DNA of 64,000 nucleotides from Streptomyces sp. ALI-76-A (lineage in GTDB: Bacteria > Actinomycetota > Actinomycetes > Streptomycetales > Streptomycetaceae): positions 3,968,001 to 4,032,000 of the forward strand of contig NZ_JASVWB010000002.1 in the NCBI RefSeq assembly GCF_030287445.1, read 5' to 3'. Under the pieces are notes generated by a model. It was not told where the DNA came from. It worked only from the letters and a program-made list of their open reading frames with translations, and searched no databases. How positions within the stretch are numbered: position 1 is the stretch's first letter; the number at the start of each line of letters is the position of its first letter. A program made the position numbers and the translations under genes. This document shows, piece after piece, positions 10,739 to 19,818 of this stretch.

Positions 10739-11637
10739 CGGCCGGGCTCCTCGGTCTCGGTGACGCGGTTCTCGGAGACGCGGTTCTCGGCGATCCGCGC
10801 GAACTCCTCGACCGTCAGGGCCTCCCCGCGTGCCTGCGGCGACACGCCCGCGGCGACGAGGGCCGCCTCGGCCGCCGCCGCGGACCCCGCCCAGCCGGCG
10901 AGCGCGGCTCGCAGGGTCTTGCGGCGCTGGGCGAACGCGGCGTCGACGACGGCGAAGACCTCACGCCGGGAGGCGGTGGTCTTCAGCGGCTCGGCCCGCC
11001 GCACCAGCGAGACCAGCCCGCTGTCGACGTTGGGCGCGGGCCAGAACACGTTCCGGCCGATCGCCCCGGCCCGCTTGACCTCGGCGTACCAGTTGGCCTT
11101 GACCGACGGGACGCCGTACACCTTGGAACCGGGCGGGGCGGCGAGCCGGTCGGCGACCTCCGCCTGGACCATCACGAGGGTGCGCTCGATGCTCGGGAAG
11201 GTGTCGAGCATGTGCAGCAGGACCGGGACGGCCACGTTGTACGGCAGGTTCGCCACCAGCGCGGTCGGGGCCGGGCCCGGCAGCTCGGTCACCCGCATCG
11301 CGTCGGAGTGCACCAGCGCGAACCGGTCCGCGCGCTCCGGCATCCGCGCCACGATCGTCGCGGGCAGCGCCCCGGCGAGGACGTCGTCGATCTCGACGGC
11401 GGTGACGCGGTCGGCCGCCTCCAGCAGCCCGAGGGTGAGCGAGCCGAGTCCCGGTCCCACCTCCACCACCACGTCGTCGGGGCGGACCTGCGCGGTGCGG
11501 ACGATCCGGCGGACCGTGTTCGCGTCGATCACGAAGTTCTGGCCGCGCTGCTTGGTGGGGCGCACACCGAGGGCGCCCGCGAGTTCACGGACGTCGGCGG
11601 GGCCGAGAAGGGCGTCGGGGACGGGGCTGCTGCTCAC
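10735..11637 (-). CDS. ksgA: 16S rRNA dimethyladenosine transferase
   Basis: 300 residues from GTG 11637 ([13 protein letters not shown]); the longer frame to 11742 adds a Pro/Arg-rich stretch with no family match. Features: [35 protein letters not shown] (SAM-binding motif I), VEIDDVLA, and [19 protein letters not shown] containing the NLPY catalytic motif. The enzyme dimethylates two adjacent adenines near the 3' end of 16S rRNA, and its loss gives kasugamycin resistance. No clear ribosome binding site precedes this GTG, so the start could be leaderless or slightly different. Confidence 0.93.
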   Translation of the reverse strand: MSSSPVPDALLGPADVRELAGALGVRPTKQRGQNFVIDANTVRRIVRTAQVRPDDVVVEVGPGLGSLTLGLLEAADRVTAVEIDDVLAGALPATIVARMPERADRFALVHSDAMRVTELPGPAPTALVANLPYNVAVPVLLHMLDTFPSIERTLVMVQAEVADRLAAPPGSKVYGVPSVKANWYAEVKRAGAIGRNVFWPAPNVDSGLVSLVRRAEPLKTTASRREVFAVVDAAFAQRRKTLRAALAGWAGSAAAAEAALVAAGVSPQARGEALTVEEFARIAENRVSENRVTETEEPGR

Positions 11638-11755
11638 GGGACAAGGGTACGGGGGCCCTGGACGGCCTTCGTCCGTGTCCGGCCGCGGGCTGTCGTACCG
11701 CCGGTGCGACCCCCGCCGGGCCGCGGCAGGCGAGGGTCGCACCGGCGAGCACCGC

Positions 11756-13204
11756 TCACCCTCCGCCCCGCAACCGCTCCCCGCAGTGCGGCCAGGGACT
11801 GGCCCCTCGCCGTACGTACAGCTTCTTCGCCCGGAGCGTCTGCTCGGCCGCCGGGGCGTCCTGCGGCCGGCCCGTCCCGCCGAGGCTCTGCCAGGTCCGC
11901 GTGTCGAACTGGTACAGCCCGCCGTACGTCCCCGACGGGTCGACCGCGTCCGGCCGCCCGCCGGACTCGCACGCCGCGAGCCCCTGCCAGTCGAGGTGGT
12001 CCGCTCCCTCCACGGAGGCCGGCCGGGGCTTGGTCCCCACCCTCACCACCTGCGCCCGCGGCTCCCGCACCAGCTCGGTCCTGATCCGCCGCGGCTTCTG
12101 CCGGACGCCGTTGACGATCCGCAGGGAGTACGTGATGCGCCGCAGCCCCGGCTGCCCGGCCCGCTCGACGACCTCGGTCCCCCGGAACAGGGAGGCGTCC
12201 TCGGTCCGCTCCACCCCGAACGGGATCGACTCCTCCCGCACCTCCTTCGTGCCGGTGATCCGCAGCACGGTGACGGTCTGTCCGTCGCGCGGGAAGCTGT
12301 CCCCCGCCACCGACGTGGTGTCCTGGCCGCGCAGGGTGATCCCGGCCTGCGCGACGGCCTCGCGCACGGTCGCCGCGTTGGTGCGGACCGTGCGGGCCCG
12401 GCCGTCCGCCATGACCGTCACCGAGCGCTCGGTGCGCACGTCCAGCGCGAGCCCCTGCCGCCCGATCCGCTGGGAGCGCGAGATGGACAGGTACGCGCCC
12501 TCCGCCCGCACCCCCAGTTGCCGAAGCGCCCCCTCCACCGTGCGTGCCGTGGTCCACACCTCACGCCGCTGACCGTCGAGCGTGAGCCGGACGGGCCGCC
12601 CGTAGTGCACCGCGACCTCGTCGCCGCTGGCCAGCGCCTCGCCGGGAGCGGGTGCGACCATGTCGTGCGCCCCCACCCGCACGCCCTCCTCCGCGAGCAG
12701 TTCGGTGACGTCGTCCGCGAAGGTGTGCAGGGTGCGCGGCTGCCCGTCGACGCTCAGCTCGATCGCCTTGTCCTCGGCGACGAACGCGGTGGTGCCGCCG
12801 GCGAGGAACGCGACGACCAGCGCCTGCGGGAGCAGCCGGCGCACGGTGCTGTCGGCGCGCTCGGCGGACCGGGCCCGGCGGCGCGCTGCCCGCCCGCTCA
12901 CTCCGGCGCGGGCGGCGGGCACCAGGGGCGAGGGCGGGAGTGGCGGCGCGAGGGGCGCCGGTGCCTGGTAGGCGGGGTGGTAGGTGTCCACGTACTCCGC
13001 CGGGGCCCCCCGCACCCCGTAGGCCGGCGTCTCCGCGGTGTGCAGGTCGGGGTGCGGTGCGGGGTGCGGGACGGCGTGCGCGCCGGTGCGCGGGGCGGCG
13101 TACGCCGTCGGCTCGTAGGCCGGTTGCGCGTCGTGGGCCGGTTCCGCGTCGTACGCCGTGTCGGGGCCGTACGTCTCGAACGTCTGGTACTGCGCGTTGC
13201 TCAC
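11756..13204 (-). CDS. rpfB: RpfB-like resuscitation-promoting factor / transglycosylase
   Basis: 482 residues from GTG 13204 with GGAG 9 bases upstream. Residues 1-100 are a Tyr/Pro/Ala-rich cytosolic tail, then a basic stretch and one TM segment (about 120-145, [19 protein letters not shown]). Three DUF348 repeats follow (each ending in a Glu-xx-V pattern such as [11 protein letters not shown]), then a G5 domain (about 310-390), and a C-terminal Rpf lysozyme-like domain starting [19 protein letters not shown], whose Glu in ACESGG is the catalytic acid, with [16 protein letters not shown]. It should cleave peptidoglycan during spore germination or growth. It sits between tatD and ksgA, as rpfB does in mycobacteria. 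Confidence 0.85.
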   Translation of the reverse strand: MSNAQYQTFETYGPDTAYDAEPAHDAQPAYEPTAYAAPRTGAHAVPHPAPHPDLHTAETPAYGVRGAPAEYVDTYHPAYQAPAPLAPPLPPSPLVPAARAGVSGRAARRRARSAERADSTVRRLLPQALVVAFLAGGTTAFVAEDKAIELSVDGQPRTLHTFADDVTELLAEEGVRVGAHDMVAPAPGEALASGDEVAVHYGRPVRLTLDGQRREVWTTARTVEGALRQLGVRAEGAYLSISRSQRIGRQGLALDVRTERSVTVMADGRARTVRTNAATVREAVAQAGITLRGQDTTSVAGDSFPRDGQTVTVLRITGTKEVREESIPFGVERTEDASLFRGTEVVERAGQPGLRRITYSLRIVNGVRQKPRRIRTELVREPRAQVVRVGTKPRPASVEGADHLDWQGLAACESGGRPDAVDPSGTYGGLYQFDTRTWQSLGGTGRPQDAPAAEQTLRAKKLYVRRGASPWPHCGERLRGGG

Positions 13205-13259
13205 GCCGACACGCTCCAGGGGCCGGAGGGGTCCAGAGGGGTCCGGATCGGGCCCCCAG

Positions 13260-13288
13260 AACCTAGCGGAGCGTCCGTCACTCTCCAA
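13260..13288 (-). promoter_or_regulatory. Candidate housekeeping promoter of rpfB
   Basis: Read leftward, TTGGAG and TAGGTT are separated by exactly 17 bp, fitting a HrdB-type promoter. The -10 box is 56 bases upstream of the chosen rpfB GTG, which supports that start over the longer frame. Confidence 0.5.
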
Positions 13289-13345
13289 AGCGACGCGGCT
13301 ACCCAGCGTGGTGGCCGGGTGGGTGGGTGACGGGCCGGCAGCGGG

Positions 13346-14227
13346 TCAGTAGCCGAACGCGCGTGCCGTGTTGGCCGCGAGTGCCGACGCCAGCGCGTCC
13401 TCGTCGACGCCGCGCACGGCGGCCATCGCCCGCACCGTGACCGGAATGAGATACGGGGCGTTGGGCCGTCCGCGGTAGGGCACCGGGGTGAGGAACGGCG
13501 CGTCCGTCTCCACCAGGAGCAGGTCGAGGGGGGCGACGGCCACCGCGTCCCGCAGGTTCTGGGCGTTCTTGAAGGTGACGTTGCCGGCGAAGGACATGAA
13601 GTATCCGGCGCCGGCGCAGATCTGCGCCATCTCGGCGTCCCCCGAATAGCAGTGGAAGACGGTCCGCTCGGGAGCGCCCTGCTCCTTCAGCACCCGCAGG
13701 ACGTCGGTGTGGGCGTCGCGGTCGTGGATGACCAGGGCCTTGCCGTGCCGCTTGGCGATCTCGATGTGGGCGCGGAAGGACCTCTCCTGTGCCTCCTTGC
13801 CCTCGGGGCCGGTGCGGAAGTAGTCGAGGCCCGTCTCACCGACGCCCTTGACCTGGGGCAGCCCGGCCAGCCGGTCGATCTCGGCGAGCGCCTCGTCCAG
13901 GCCCGCCTCCCCGCCCGGCGTCCGCGCGCCCTGGCGGGACCAGCCGTCCGGGTCGCCGTGCACGATCCGCGGGGCCTCGTTGGGGTGCAGGGCGACGGTC
14001 GCGTGCACGGCGTCGTACCGCGCGGCCGTCTCGGCGGCCCACCGGGAGCCGCGTACGTCGCATCCCACCTGCACGACCGTGGTCACCCCGACCGACGCGG
14101 CCTTCGCGAGCGCCTCCTCCACGGCCCCCGCCTGCATGTCGAGGTGGGTGTGGGAATCGGCGACCGGCACCCGGAGGGGCTCCGGGAGCGGCGGGGCGGC
14201 GTTCTTGTCGGCGGCATTCGAAGGCAT
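13346..14227 (-). CDS. tatD: TatD family metal-dependent deoxyribonuclease
   Basis: 293 residues, amidohydrolase-like TIM barrel. Metal ligands are all in place: DSHTHLD near the N-terminus, GVGETGLDYFRTG, LVIHDRDAH, TVFHCYSGD and LVETDAPFLTP. TatD proteins are Mg-dependent 3'-5' DNases that help repair oxidative damage. The stop lies 141 bases ahead of rpfB, so it may be the first gene of a tatD-rpfB-ksgA-ispE run, although rpfB also has its own promoter-like sequence. Confidence 0.92.
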   Translation of the reverse strand: MPSNAADKNAAPPLPEPLRVPVADSHTHLDMQAGAVEEALAKAASVGVTTVVQVGCDVRGSRWAAETAARYDAVHATVALHPNEAPRIVHGDPDGWSRQGARTPGGEAGLDEALAEIDRLAGLPQVKGVGETGLDYFRTGPEGKEAQERSFRAHIEIAKRHGKALVIHDRDAHTDVLRVLKEQGAPERTVFHCYSGDAEMAQICAGAGYFMSFAGNVTFKNAQNLRDAVAVAPLDLLLVETDAPFLTPVPYRGRPNAPYLIPVTVRAMAAVRGVDEDALASALAANTARAFGY

Positions 14228-14275
14228 GCCCCCGATCCTACGAAAGGGGCATGCCGCCGCCGGTCCCGGAGCGGG

Positions 14276-14653
14276 TCAGCTCGCCCTGCGCTGGAACGGG
14301 TGCAGGAGATCGGACAGGTGCCAGTGGTGCCCGCCGTGCTCCTGCTGTCCGGCCGGCCCGGCCGTCGGCGCCTGCGCCGGCCCGGCGGACGGCGTGCGGT
14401 GCCGCGGGTGCGCCGCGTCGCGGGCCGACGCGACCCGGCCCGGCCGCATGATCCGTACGACGTGGTGGTCGCAGTTCGCGCACATCGGCCTGCTGAGCGG
14501 GGAGGGCACGACCTGCCCGTCCACCACGTACTGCACGAACTCCCGCCCGTCGCCGTCGACGTGGTGCTCTATCTCGTACGACTGCTCCCAGCCGTGCCCG
14601 CAGCGCATGCAGGCGAAGGAATACGACTCGTGAACGACGGCGGTCCCACTCAT
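14276..14653 (-). CDS. Small Cys/His-rich protein, unknown function
   Basis: 125 residues with AGAGGAG before ATG 14653. Residues 1-65 form a compact domain with two Cys pairs (FACMRCGHGWEQ at about 14-25 and PMCANCDHHVVRIM near 57-70), a likely four-Cys zinc site. The remaining half is Pro/Ala/His-rich and looks disordered. Nothing identifies a reaction. A perfect 22-bp palindrome lies 24 bases upstream of the start, so the gene may be controlled by a dimeric repressor. Confidence 0.75.
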   Translation of the reverse strand: MSGTAVVHESYSFACMRCGHGWEQSYEIEHHVDGDGREFVQYVVDGQVVPSPLSRPMCANCDHHVVRIMRPGRVASARDAAHPRHRTPSAGPAQAPTAGPAGQQEHGGHHWHLSDLLHPFQRRAS

Positions 14654-14995
14654 GCCAGCTCCTCTTGTCCGCCGGAGACAGGGACGTACGTCCCTGTCCC
14701 CCAGTGGACGCCCGCGCGGGCGTGGAAGCGGCGGACCTGCCGAGTGTTGAAGCCGATTTGGCCTTCCCTTGCCGCAACGCTCCCGGCCCGGGGCCGGGCT
14801 TTGCCTTTCGCCGGAAGTCCTTGCCGCGCCGTAGGAGATGGACGTGGCGGACCGTCCGACCGCGACCCGCCGACCGGCGGTGACGGCAACGGCGGGCAGC
14901 CGACCCCGCCCGGACGACCGCCGCCCGAGCCCGGCGGCGCTTCCGGGGTGCCCGAGGAAGCACCCCGCCCGCCCGCGGCCTCCGCCGGCCCCCGC
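14654..14995. other. Intergenic stretch, 342 bases
   Basis: It holds the upstream region and 22-bp palindrome of the small Cys-rich gene, an inverted repeat CCCGGCC-ccg-GGCCGGG near 14795, and near 14960 a 7-bp hairpin (GGGGTGC arms when read leftward) that may terminate rsmI. The open frame on the minus strand here lacks codon bias of a gene. Confidence 0.6.
14677..14698. promoter_or_regulatory. Perfect 22-bp palindrome, operator candidate
   Basis: The half-site GACAGGGACGT is followed at once by its exact reverse complement. It lies 24-45 bases upstream of the leftward small Cys-rich gene, where a repressor site over the promoter would be expected. No regulator was recognised from the motif. 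Confidence 0.6.
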
Positions 14996-15853
14996 TCAGC
15001 CCGCGGAGTGCTTCGCCGCCACCACCGCGTCGAACACCTGCCGCTTCGGCAGACCCGCCTCCGCGGCCACCGCGGCGATCGCCTCCTTGCGCCGCTCCCC
15101 CGCCTCCTCGCGCACCCGCACCCGCCGCACGAGTTCCTCGGCGTCGAACTCCTCGGGACCGCGCTCCGGAGCCCCCTCCACGACCACGGTGATCTCCCCG
15201 CGTACGCCCGCCGCCGCCCAGGCGGCCAGCTCGCCCAGCCCGCCGCGCCTGACCTCCTCGTACGTCTTGGTCAGTTCGCGGCAGACGGCCGCCCGCCGGT
15301 CGGCGCCGAACACCTCGGCCATCGCGGCGAGGGTGTCGTCGAGCCGGTGCGGGGCCTCGAAGTAGACGAGCGTGCGGCGCTCGTCCGCGTTCTCCCGCAG
15401 CCGGGACAGCCGTTCGCCCGCCTTGCGCGGCAGGAACCCCTCGAAGCAGAACCGGTCGACGGGCAGCCCGGACAGCGCGAGCGCGGTGAGCACCGCGGAC
15501 GGTCCCGGTACGGCGGTGACCCGGATGTCCTTCTCGACGGCCGCCGCGACCAGCCGGTACCCGGGGTCGGACACCGACGGCATCCCCGCGTCGGTCACCA
15601 GCAGCACCCGGGCGCCGCCCACCAGTTCCTCGACCAGTTCGGGCGTCCGGGCGGCCTCGTTGCCCTCGAAGTACGACACCACGCGCCCCTTGGGCGTCAC
15701 CCCCAGGGCCTGCGTGAGGCGCCGCAGCCGCCGGGTGTCCTCGGCGGCGACGACGTCGGCACCGGCCAGCTCCTCGGCGAGCCGGGGCGGGGCGTCGGAG
15801 GTGTCACCGATGGGCGTGCCGGCGAGGACCAGGGTTCCGGGCGTAACTGTCAC
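14996..15853 (-). CDS. rsmI: 16S rRNA (cytidine-1402-2'-O)-methyltransferase
   Basis: 285 residues from GTG 15853, with GGGAGG upstream; the open frame continues to 15976 but that part is not conserved. The tetrapyrrole-methylase fold is clear: LVLAGTPIGDTSDAPPRLAE, VVAAEDTR, VTDAGMPSVSDPGYRLVAAA and CFEGFLPRKAGER. RsmI methylates the ribose of C1402 in the 16S rRNA P-site. It is divergent from pmt, which begins 149 bases away on the other strand, the same arrangement I recall in other Streptomyces. Confidence 0.93.
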   Translation of the reverse strand: MTVTPGTLVLAGTPIGDTSDAPPRLAEELAGADVVAAEDTRRLRRLTQALGVTPKGRVVSYFEGNEAARTPELVEELVGGARVLLVTDAGMPSVSDPGYRLVAAAVEKDIRVTAVPGPSAVLTALALSGLPVDRFCFEGFLPRKAGERLSRLRENADERRTLVYFEAPHRLDDTLAAMAEVFGADRRAAVCRELTKTYEEVRRGGLGELAAWAAAGVRGEITVVVEGAPERGPEEFDAEELVRRVRVREEAGERRKEAIAAVAAEAGLPKRQVFDAVVAAKHSAG

Positions 15854-16002
15854 CCACCCATCCTCCCAGGGCCGGGGAACGCGGGCGCACCCTCCTCCGC
15901 GGGCGCCCGGGGAGGCGCCCGACCGGCCCCCGGACCGGAACGTATCCGCACCTCTGTACCCATGCGCGGGACGCACACAGCGCGGTTCCCTACGATGGCG
16001 CG

Positions 16003-17745
16003 GTGACCAGTACCGCGTCCTCCACGGACACCCGGCAGGACCAGGCCCCCCAGGACCAGCGGCCGTCGTGGCAGTTGCGGCTGCGCCGTTTCGGATACAC
16101 GGCGGGGCCCAGAAGCGACGTACGGGACCGCCTGGTGCCGCCGTACGTACGGCCCAGCCCGCGGCTGTGGCAGGTTTTCGGGGTGGCCGAGCCGCTCGCC
16201 GGGCGGCTGACCCGCTGGGCCGGCTGGGGCGGTCCGCTGCTGGTGACCCTGTTCGCGGGCGTGCTGCGGTTCTGGAACCTGGGCGACCCGAAGGCGGTGA
16301 TATTCGACGAGACGTACTACGCGAAGGACGCGTGGGCGCTCGTCCACCGCGGCTTCGAGGTCAACTGGGACAAGAACGTCAACGACCTGATCCTGTCGAG
16401 CGACGGGAACGTGCCGGTGCCGACGGACGCGGCGTACGTCGTGCACCCGCCGGTCGGCAAGTACGTCATCGGGCTCGGCGAGCTGATGTTCGGGTTCAAC
16501 CCGTTCGGCTGGCGGTTCATGACCGCGCTGCTCGGCACCCTGTCCATCCTGATGCTGTGCCGGATCGGCCGCCGCCTGTTCCGCTCCACCTTCCTCGGCT
16601 GCCTCGCGGGCGCGCTGATGGCGGTGGACGGCCTGGCCTTCGTGATGGCCCGCACCTCGCTGCTCGACGGCGTGCTGATGTTCTTCGTGCTGGCCGCGTT
16701 CGGCTGCCTGCTGATCGACCGGGACCGGGCACGGGAGAAACTCGCGGCGGCGCTCCCGGTGGATCCGGACGGCCGGGTCCGCCCCGACGCGCACATCGCC
16801 GAGACCACCCGCTTCGGCCTGCGCCCGTGGCGCTGGCTGGCGGGCCTGATGCTGGGCCTGGCCATCGGCACCAAGTGGAACGGCTTCTACGTCCTGGCCG
16901 CGTTCTGCGTGCTCGCGGTGGTGTGGGACGTCGGCTCGCGCCGGGTCGCGGGCGCGGGCCGCCCGTACGCGGCGGTGCTCCGCCGGGACCTGGGCCTGGC
17001 CTTCGTGGCCACCGTGCCGGTCGCGATCGCCACGTACGTCCTGTCCTGGCTGGGCTGGATCCTGTCCCCCGCGGACGGCAAGGGCGGCTACTACCGCGAC
17101 TGGGCGGCGACCGACGGGCAGGGCAGCAGCTGGTCGTGGCTCTTCCCGGACTGGTGGCGCAGCCTGTGGCACTACGAGCACGAGGTCTACAAGTTCAACA
17201 TCAACCTCTCCTCGCCGCACCGGTACGAGTCCAACCCGTGGAGCTGGATCGTCACCGGCCGCCCGGTCTCGTACTTCTACGAGTCCCCCGAGCCCGGCAA
17301 GGACGGCTGCCCCGCCGACGCGGGCGAGAAGTGCGCCCGCGAGGTGCTGGCGATCGGCACGCCGCTGCTGTGGTGGGTGGCCTGCTTCGCGATCCTGTAC
17401 GTCCTGTGGCGCTGGTTCTTCCGCCGGGACTGGCGGGCGGGCGCGATCGCCTGCGGCATCGCGGCCGGCTACCTCCCCTGGTTCCTCTACCAGGAACGCA
17501 CGATCTTCTTCTTCTACACGATCGTCTTCGTGCCCTTCCTGTGCCTGGCCGTCGCGATGCTCCTCGGCGCGATCATCGGCCCCCCGGGCTCCACGGAGAC
17601 CCGCCGCGTCGCCGGCGCGACGGGCGCGGGCATCCTGGTCCTCCTGATCGCCTGGAACTTCATCTACTTCTGGCCGATCTTCACCGGCACCGCGATCCCG
17701 ATAGACGAGTGGCGGTCCCGGATGTGGCTGGACACCTGGGTGTAG
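16003..17745 (+). CDS. pmt: Protein O-mannosyltransferase (GT39)
   Basis: 580 residues with many TM helices. The N-terminal extracytoplasmic loop contains VIFDETYYAKDAWALVHRGF, the Asp-Glu pair typical of GT39 enzymes; later loops carry HPPVGKYVIGLGE and YLPWFLYQERTIFFFYT. It transfers mannose from polyprenyl-phosphate-mannose to Ser/Thr of secreted proteins at the outer face of the membrane. In S. coelicolor, Pmt affects phage phiC31 infection and sensitivity to cell-wall antibiotics (recalled). A strong terminator follows the stop codon, so it is transcribed apart from the downstream penicillin-binding proteins. Confidence 0.93.
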   Translation: MTSTASSTDTRQDQAPQDQRPSWQLRLRRFGYTAGPRSDVRDRLVPPYVRPSPRLWQVFGVAEPLAGRLTRWAGWGGPLLVTLFAGVLRFWNLGDPKAVIFDETYYAKDAWALVHRGFEVNWDKNVNDLILSSDGNVPVPTDAAYVVHPPVGKYVIGLGELMFGFNPFGWRFMTALLGTLSILMLCRIGRRLFRSTFLGCLAGALMAVDGLAFVMARTSLLDGVLMFFVLAAFGCLLIDRDRAREKLAAALPVDPDGRVRPDAHIAETTRFGLRPWRWLAGLMLGLAIGTKWNGFYVLAAFCVLAVVWDVGSRRVAGAGRPYAAVLRRDLGLAFVATVPVAIATYVLSWLGWILSPADGKGGYYRDWAATDGQGSSWSWLFPDWWRSLWHYEHEVYKFNINLSSPHRYESNPWSWIVTGRPVSYFYESPEPGKDGCPADAGEKCAREVLAIGTPLLWWVACFAILYVLWRWFFRRDWRAGAIACGIAAGYLPWFLYQERTIFFFYTIVFVPFLCLAVAMLLGAIIGPPGSTETRRVAGATGAGILVLLIAWNFIYFWPIFTGTAIPIDEWRSRMWLDTWV

Positions 17746-17761
17746 CCGGGACGACGTACCG

Positions 17762-17790
17762 AGAGGGCGCGGCGGTCTGCCGCGCCCTCT
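17762..17790 (+). terminator. Terminator of pmt
   Basis: Perfect 12-bp stem AGAGGGCGCGGC / GCCGCGCCCTCT with a 5-base loop followed by TT, 16 bases past the pmt stop codon. Confidence 0.8.
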
Positions 17791-18096
17791 TGGCGTCGGC
17801 GGGCGCCTTCGTCCCGGAGGTCGCACCCGCCGATGCCGTCCCGACCGGCGAGGGGCGTTCGCGAGCGGCGTGCCCGCATCTGGCTGGAATTCGGGTCCGG
17901 TGGCCGGGAGTCGCCGCCGCGTCCCGGCCGGATCAGCGGGCAGGTCACCGTTCGCCAACAAGTTCGGCCACCAGAAGTAGACATCCGTTACGCCCGTCAC
18001 CCCTTCCGCATAGAGTGCGACGCGGAGTGAGGCTTTCTGAACGCGTTCAGAAGACGCGGGGAGGGCTTCTACGGGGAAACGGGAGGGGAACGCCTC
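17791..18096. promoter_or_regulatory. Upstream region of the first PBP gene with an 18-bp perfect palindrome
   Basis: This gene-free stretch ends at the first penicillin-binding protein start. At 18035-18052 TTCTGAACG is followed directly by its reverse complement, an 18-bp perfect palindrome 45 bases before the ATG. A TAGAGT -10-like box lies just upstream at 18011-18016. Together they suggest a regulated promoter. The rest shows no gene. Confidence 0.55.
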
Positions 18097-19722
18097 ATGG
18101 GCAGGGGGGTCAAGGCAGCCGTCGTCGGCGGTGTGTTCGCCGTGATGGTGGGCGGGGCCGGGTACGGGGCCTACAACGTCATGTCGGCGCTGAACGGCGA
18201 CTCGGGGGCGGCCGGGCCCGCGTCCGCCGAGACCGGGCCGCCGAGCGCGGACGAGGTCAAGGAGACGGCGGACAGGTTCTTCGCGGCCTGGGAGAAGGGG
18301 AAGGCGGCCGACGCGGCGGCGTACACGAACAACGCCCAGGCGTCCGGGCAGCTGCTGACGGAGTACGGCACGACCGCCCGCATCGGCGACGTGCGGATCA
18401 CGCCCGGTACGGCGTCCGGGGCCACCGTGCCCTACACGGTGACGGCGAAGGTGGCCTACGACGGCAAGTCGAAGCCGCTGACCTACAAGAGCGAGCTGAC
18501 CGTCGTGCGCGGGGTCAGCACCGGGCGGGCGCTGGTCGACTGGCAGCCCTCCGTGGTCCATCCGGAGCTCCAGCGCGACGACACCCTGGTCACCGAGGAG
18601 TCGGCGAACCCGCCGATCGAGGCCGTGGACCGGAACGGGACCGTGCTGACGAAGGAGAAGTACCCGTCCCTCGGGCCGGTCCTGGACACCCTGCGCGCCA
18701 AGTACGGCGACAAGGCCGGCGGGACTCCCGGTATCGAGCTGGTGATCCGGCACGCCGACGAGGGCGCCGCCGACACCCCGCTGCTGACCCTGGACAAGGG
18801 CACGCCGGGCAAGCTGCGGACCACGCTCAGCGCGGGCGCGCAGGCTGCGGCCGAGAAGGCGGTCAAGCAGTACGCCCAGTCGTCGGTGGTCGCTGTCCAG
18901 CCCAGCAGCGGTGAGGTGCTGGCGGTGGCGAACAACCGCGAGGACGCCTTCAACGCGGCCTTCGAGGGCACGGTCGCGCCCGGCTCCACCATGAAGATCA
19001 TCACCGCCGCGACGCTCATCGACAACGGCGTGACCTCGATGAACGGCCCGGCGCCCTGCCCGCCGACCGCCACCTGGCAGAGCCAGACCTTCAAGAACCT
19101 CACGGGCATGGAGCCCAAGGAGAACGCCACGCTCGCCAACAGCTTCCTGCGGTCCTGCAACACCGCCTTCGTCAAGCTGATCGACGAGAAGCCGCTCACC
19201 GACGAGTCGCTGACCACGGAGGCCCGGACGCGGTTCGGCCTCGGTCTGGACTGGAAGACCGGCATCGTCTCCTTCGACGGCAAGGTGCCCGCGGTCAGCG
19301 GACCCGACCGCGCGGCCAACGCGATCGGCCAGGGCCAGGTCCAGATGAACCCGCTCACCATGGCCTCCGTGACGGCCACCGCCATCACCGGCGCCTTCCG
19401 CCAGCCCTACCTGGTGTCGCCGAAGCTCGACGGCCGCGAGCTGGCCACCGCCAAGGGACTGCCGTACGGCACCGCCGCCCAGCTGAAGCAGATGATGCGG
19501 CTGACCGCGACCCAGGGCACCGCCGCGAAGGCGATGGCCGGGCTCGGCGGGGACATCGGCGCGAAGACCGGTTCCGCCGAGGTGGACGGGAACGCCGTGT
19601 CCGACAGCTGGTTCACCGGCTTCAAGGGCGACGTCGCGGCGGCGGCCATGACCCAGCAGGGCGGCCACGGCGGCGACGCGGCCGGACCGATTGTCGCAGC
19701 TGTGCTACGAGCCGCCGGCTGA
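18097..19722 (+). CDS. Penicillin-binding transpeptidase with MecA-like N-terminal domain (first of two)
   Basis: 541 residues. One N-terminal TM helix (about 8-30) anchors it; residues 45-160 look like the NTF2-like MecA_N domain; the C-terminal transpeptidase has all three active-site motifs: SxxK in PGSTMKIITAA, SxN in LRSCNTAF, and KTG in GAKTGSAEVDG. It is a class-B-type DD-transpeptidase or relative that crosslinks peptidoglycan outside the membrane. GGAGGGGAACG precedes the ATG. Its paralogue starts 96 bases downstream. The pair corresponds to the tandem low-affinity-like PBPs I recall next to pmt in S. coelicolor. Confidence 0.9.
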   Translation: MGRGVKAAVVGGVFAVMVGGAGYGAYNVMSALNGDSGAAGPASAETGPPSADEVKETADRFFAAWEKGKAADAAAYTNNAQASGQLLTEYGTTARIGDVRITPGTASGATVPYTVTAKVAYDGKSKPLTYKSELTVVRGVSTGRALVDWQPSVVHPELQRDDTLVTEESANPPIEAVDRNGTVLTKEKYPSLGPVLDTLRAKYGDKAGGTPGIELVIRHADEGAADTPLLTLDKGTPGKLRTTLSAGAQAAAEKAVKQYAQSSVVAVQPSSGEVLAVANNREDAFNAAFEGTVAPGSTMKIITAATLIDNGVTSMNGPAPCPPTATWQSQTFKNLTGMEPKENATLANSFLRSCNTAFVKLIDEKPLTDESLTTEARTRFGLGLDWKTGIVSFDGKVPAVSGPDRAANAIGQGQVQMNPLTMASVTATAITGAFRQPYLVSPKLDGRELATAKGLPYGTAAQLKQMMRLTATQGTAAKAMAGLGGDIGAKTGSAEVDGNAVSDSWFTGFKGDVAAAAMTQQGGHGGDAAGPIVAAVLRAAG

Positions 19723-19818
19723 ACTCATCCGCACGGGACGGGACTCTAGGGTGGTGATCGTCGTTGGCATGAACGAGGGCAACGGGGACCCTGGGTATCT
19801 CGCGGAGGAACGAAGGCA

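Noticed and set aside
9767..13330. Very long rightward open frame (over 1,180 codons) opposite ispE, ksgA and rpfB
   Set aside because: Antisense shadow caused by GC-rich codons; it covers three well-supported leftward genes and shows no domains.
14650..14889. Open leftward frame of 79 codons upstream of the small Cys-rich gene
   Set aside because: It lacks a ribosome binding site and family pattern, and overlaps the palindrome; more likely upstream DNA.
15850..19668. Long leftward frame opposite pmt and the first PBP
   Set aside because: Arg/Gly/Pro-rich shadow with no motifs; the rightward genes have ribosome binding sites and active-site motifs.
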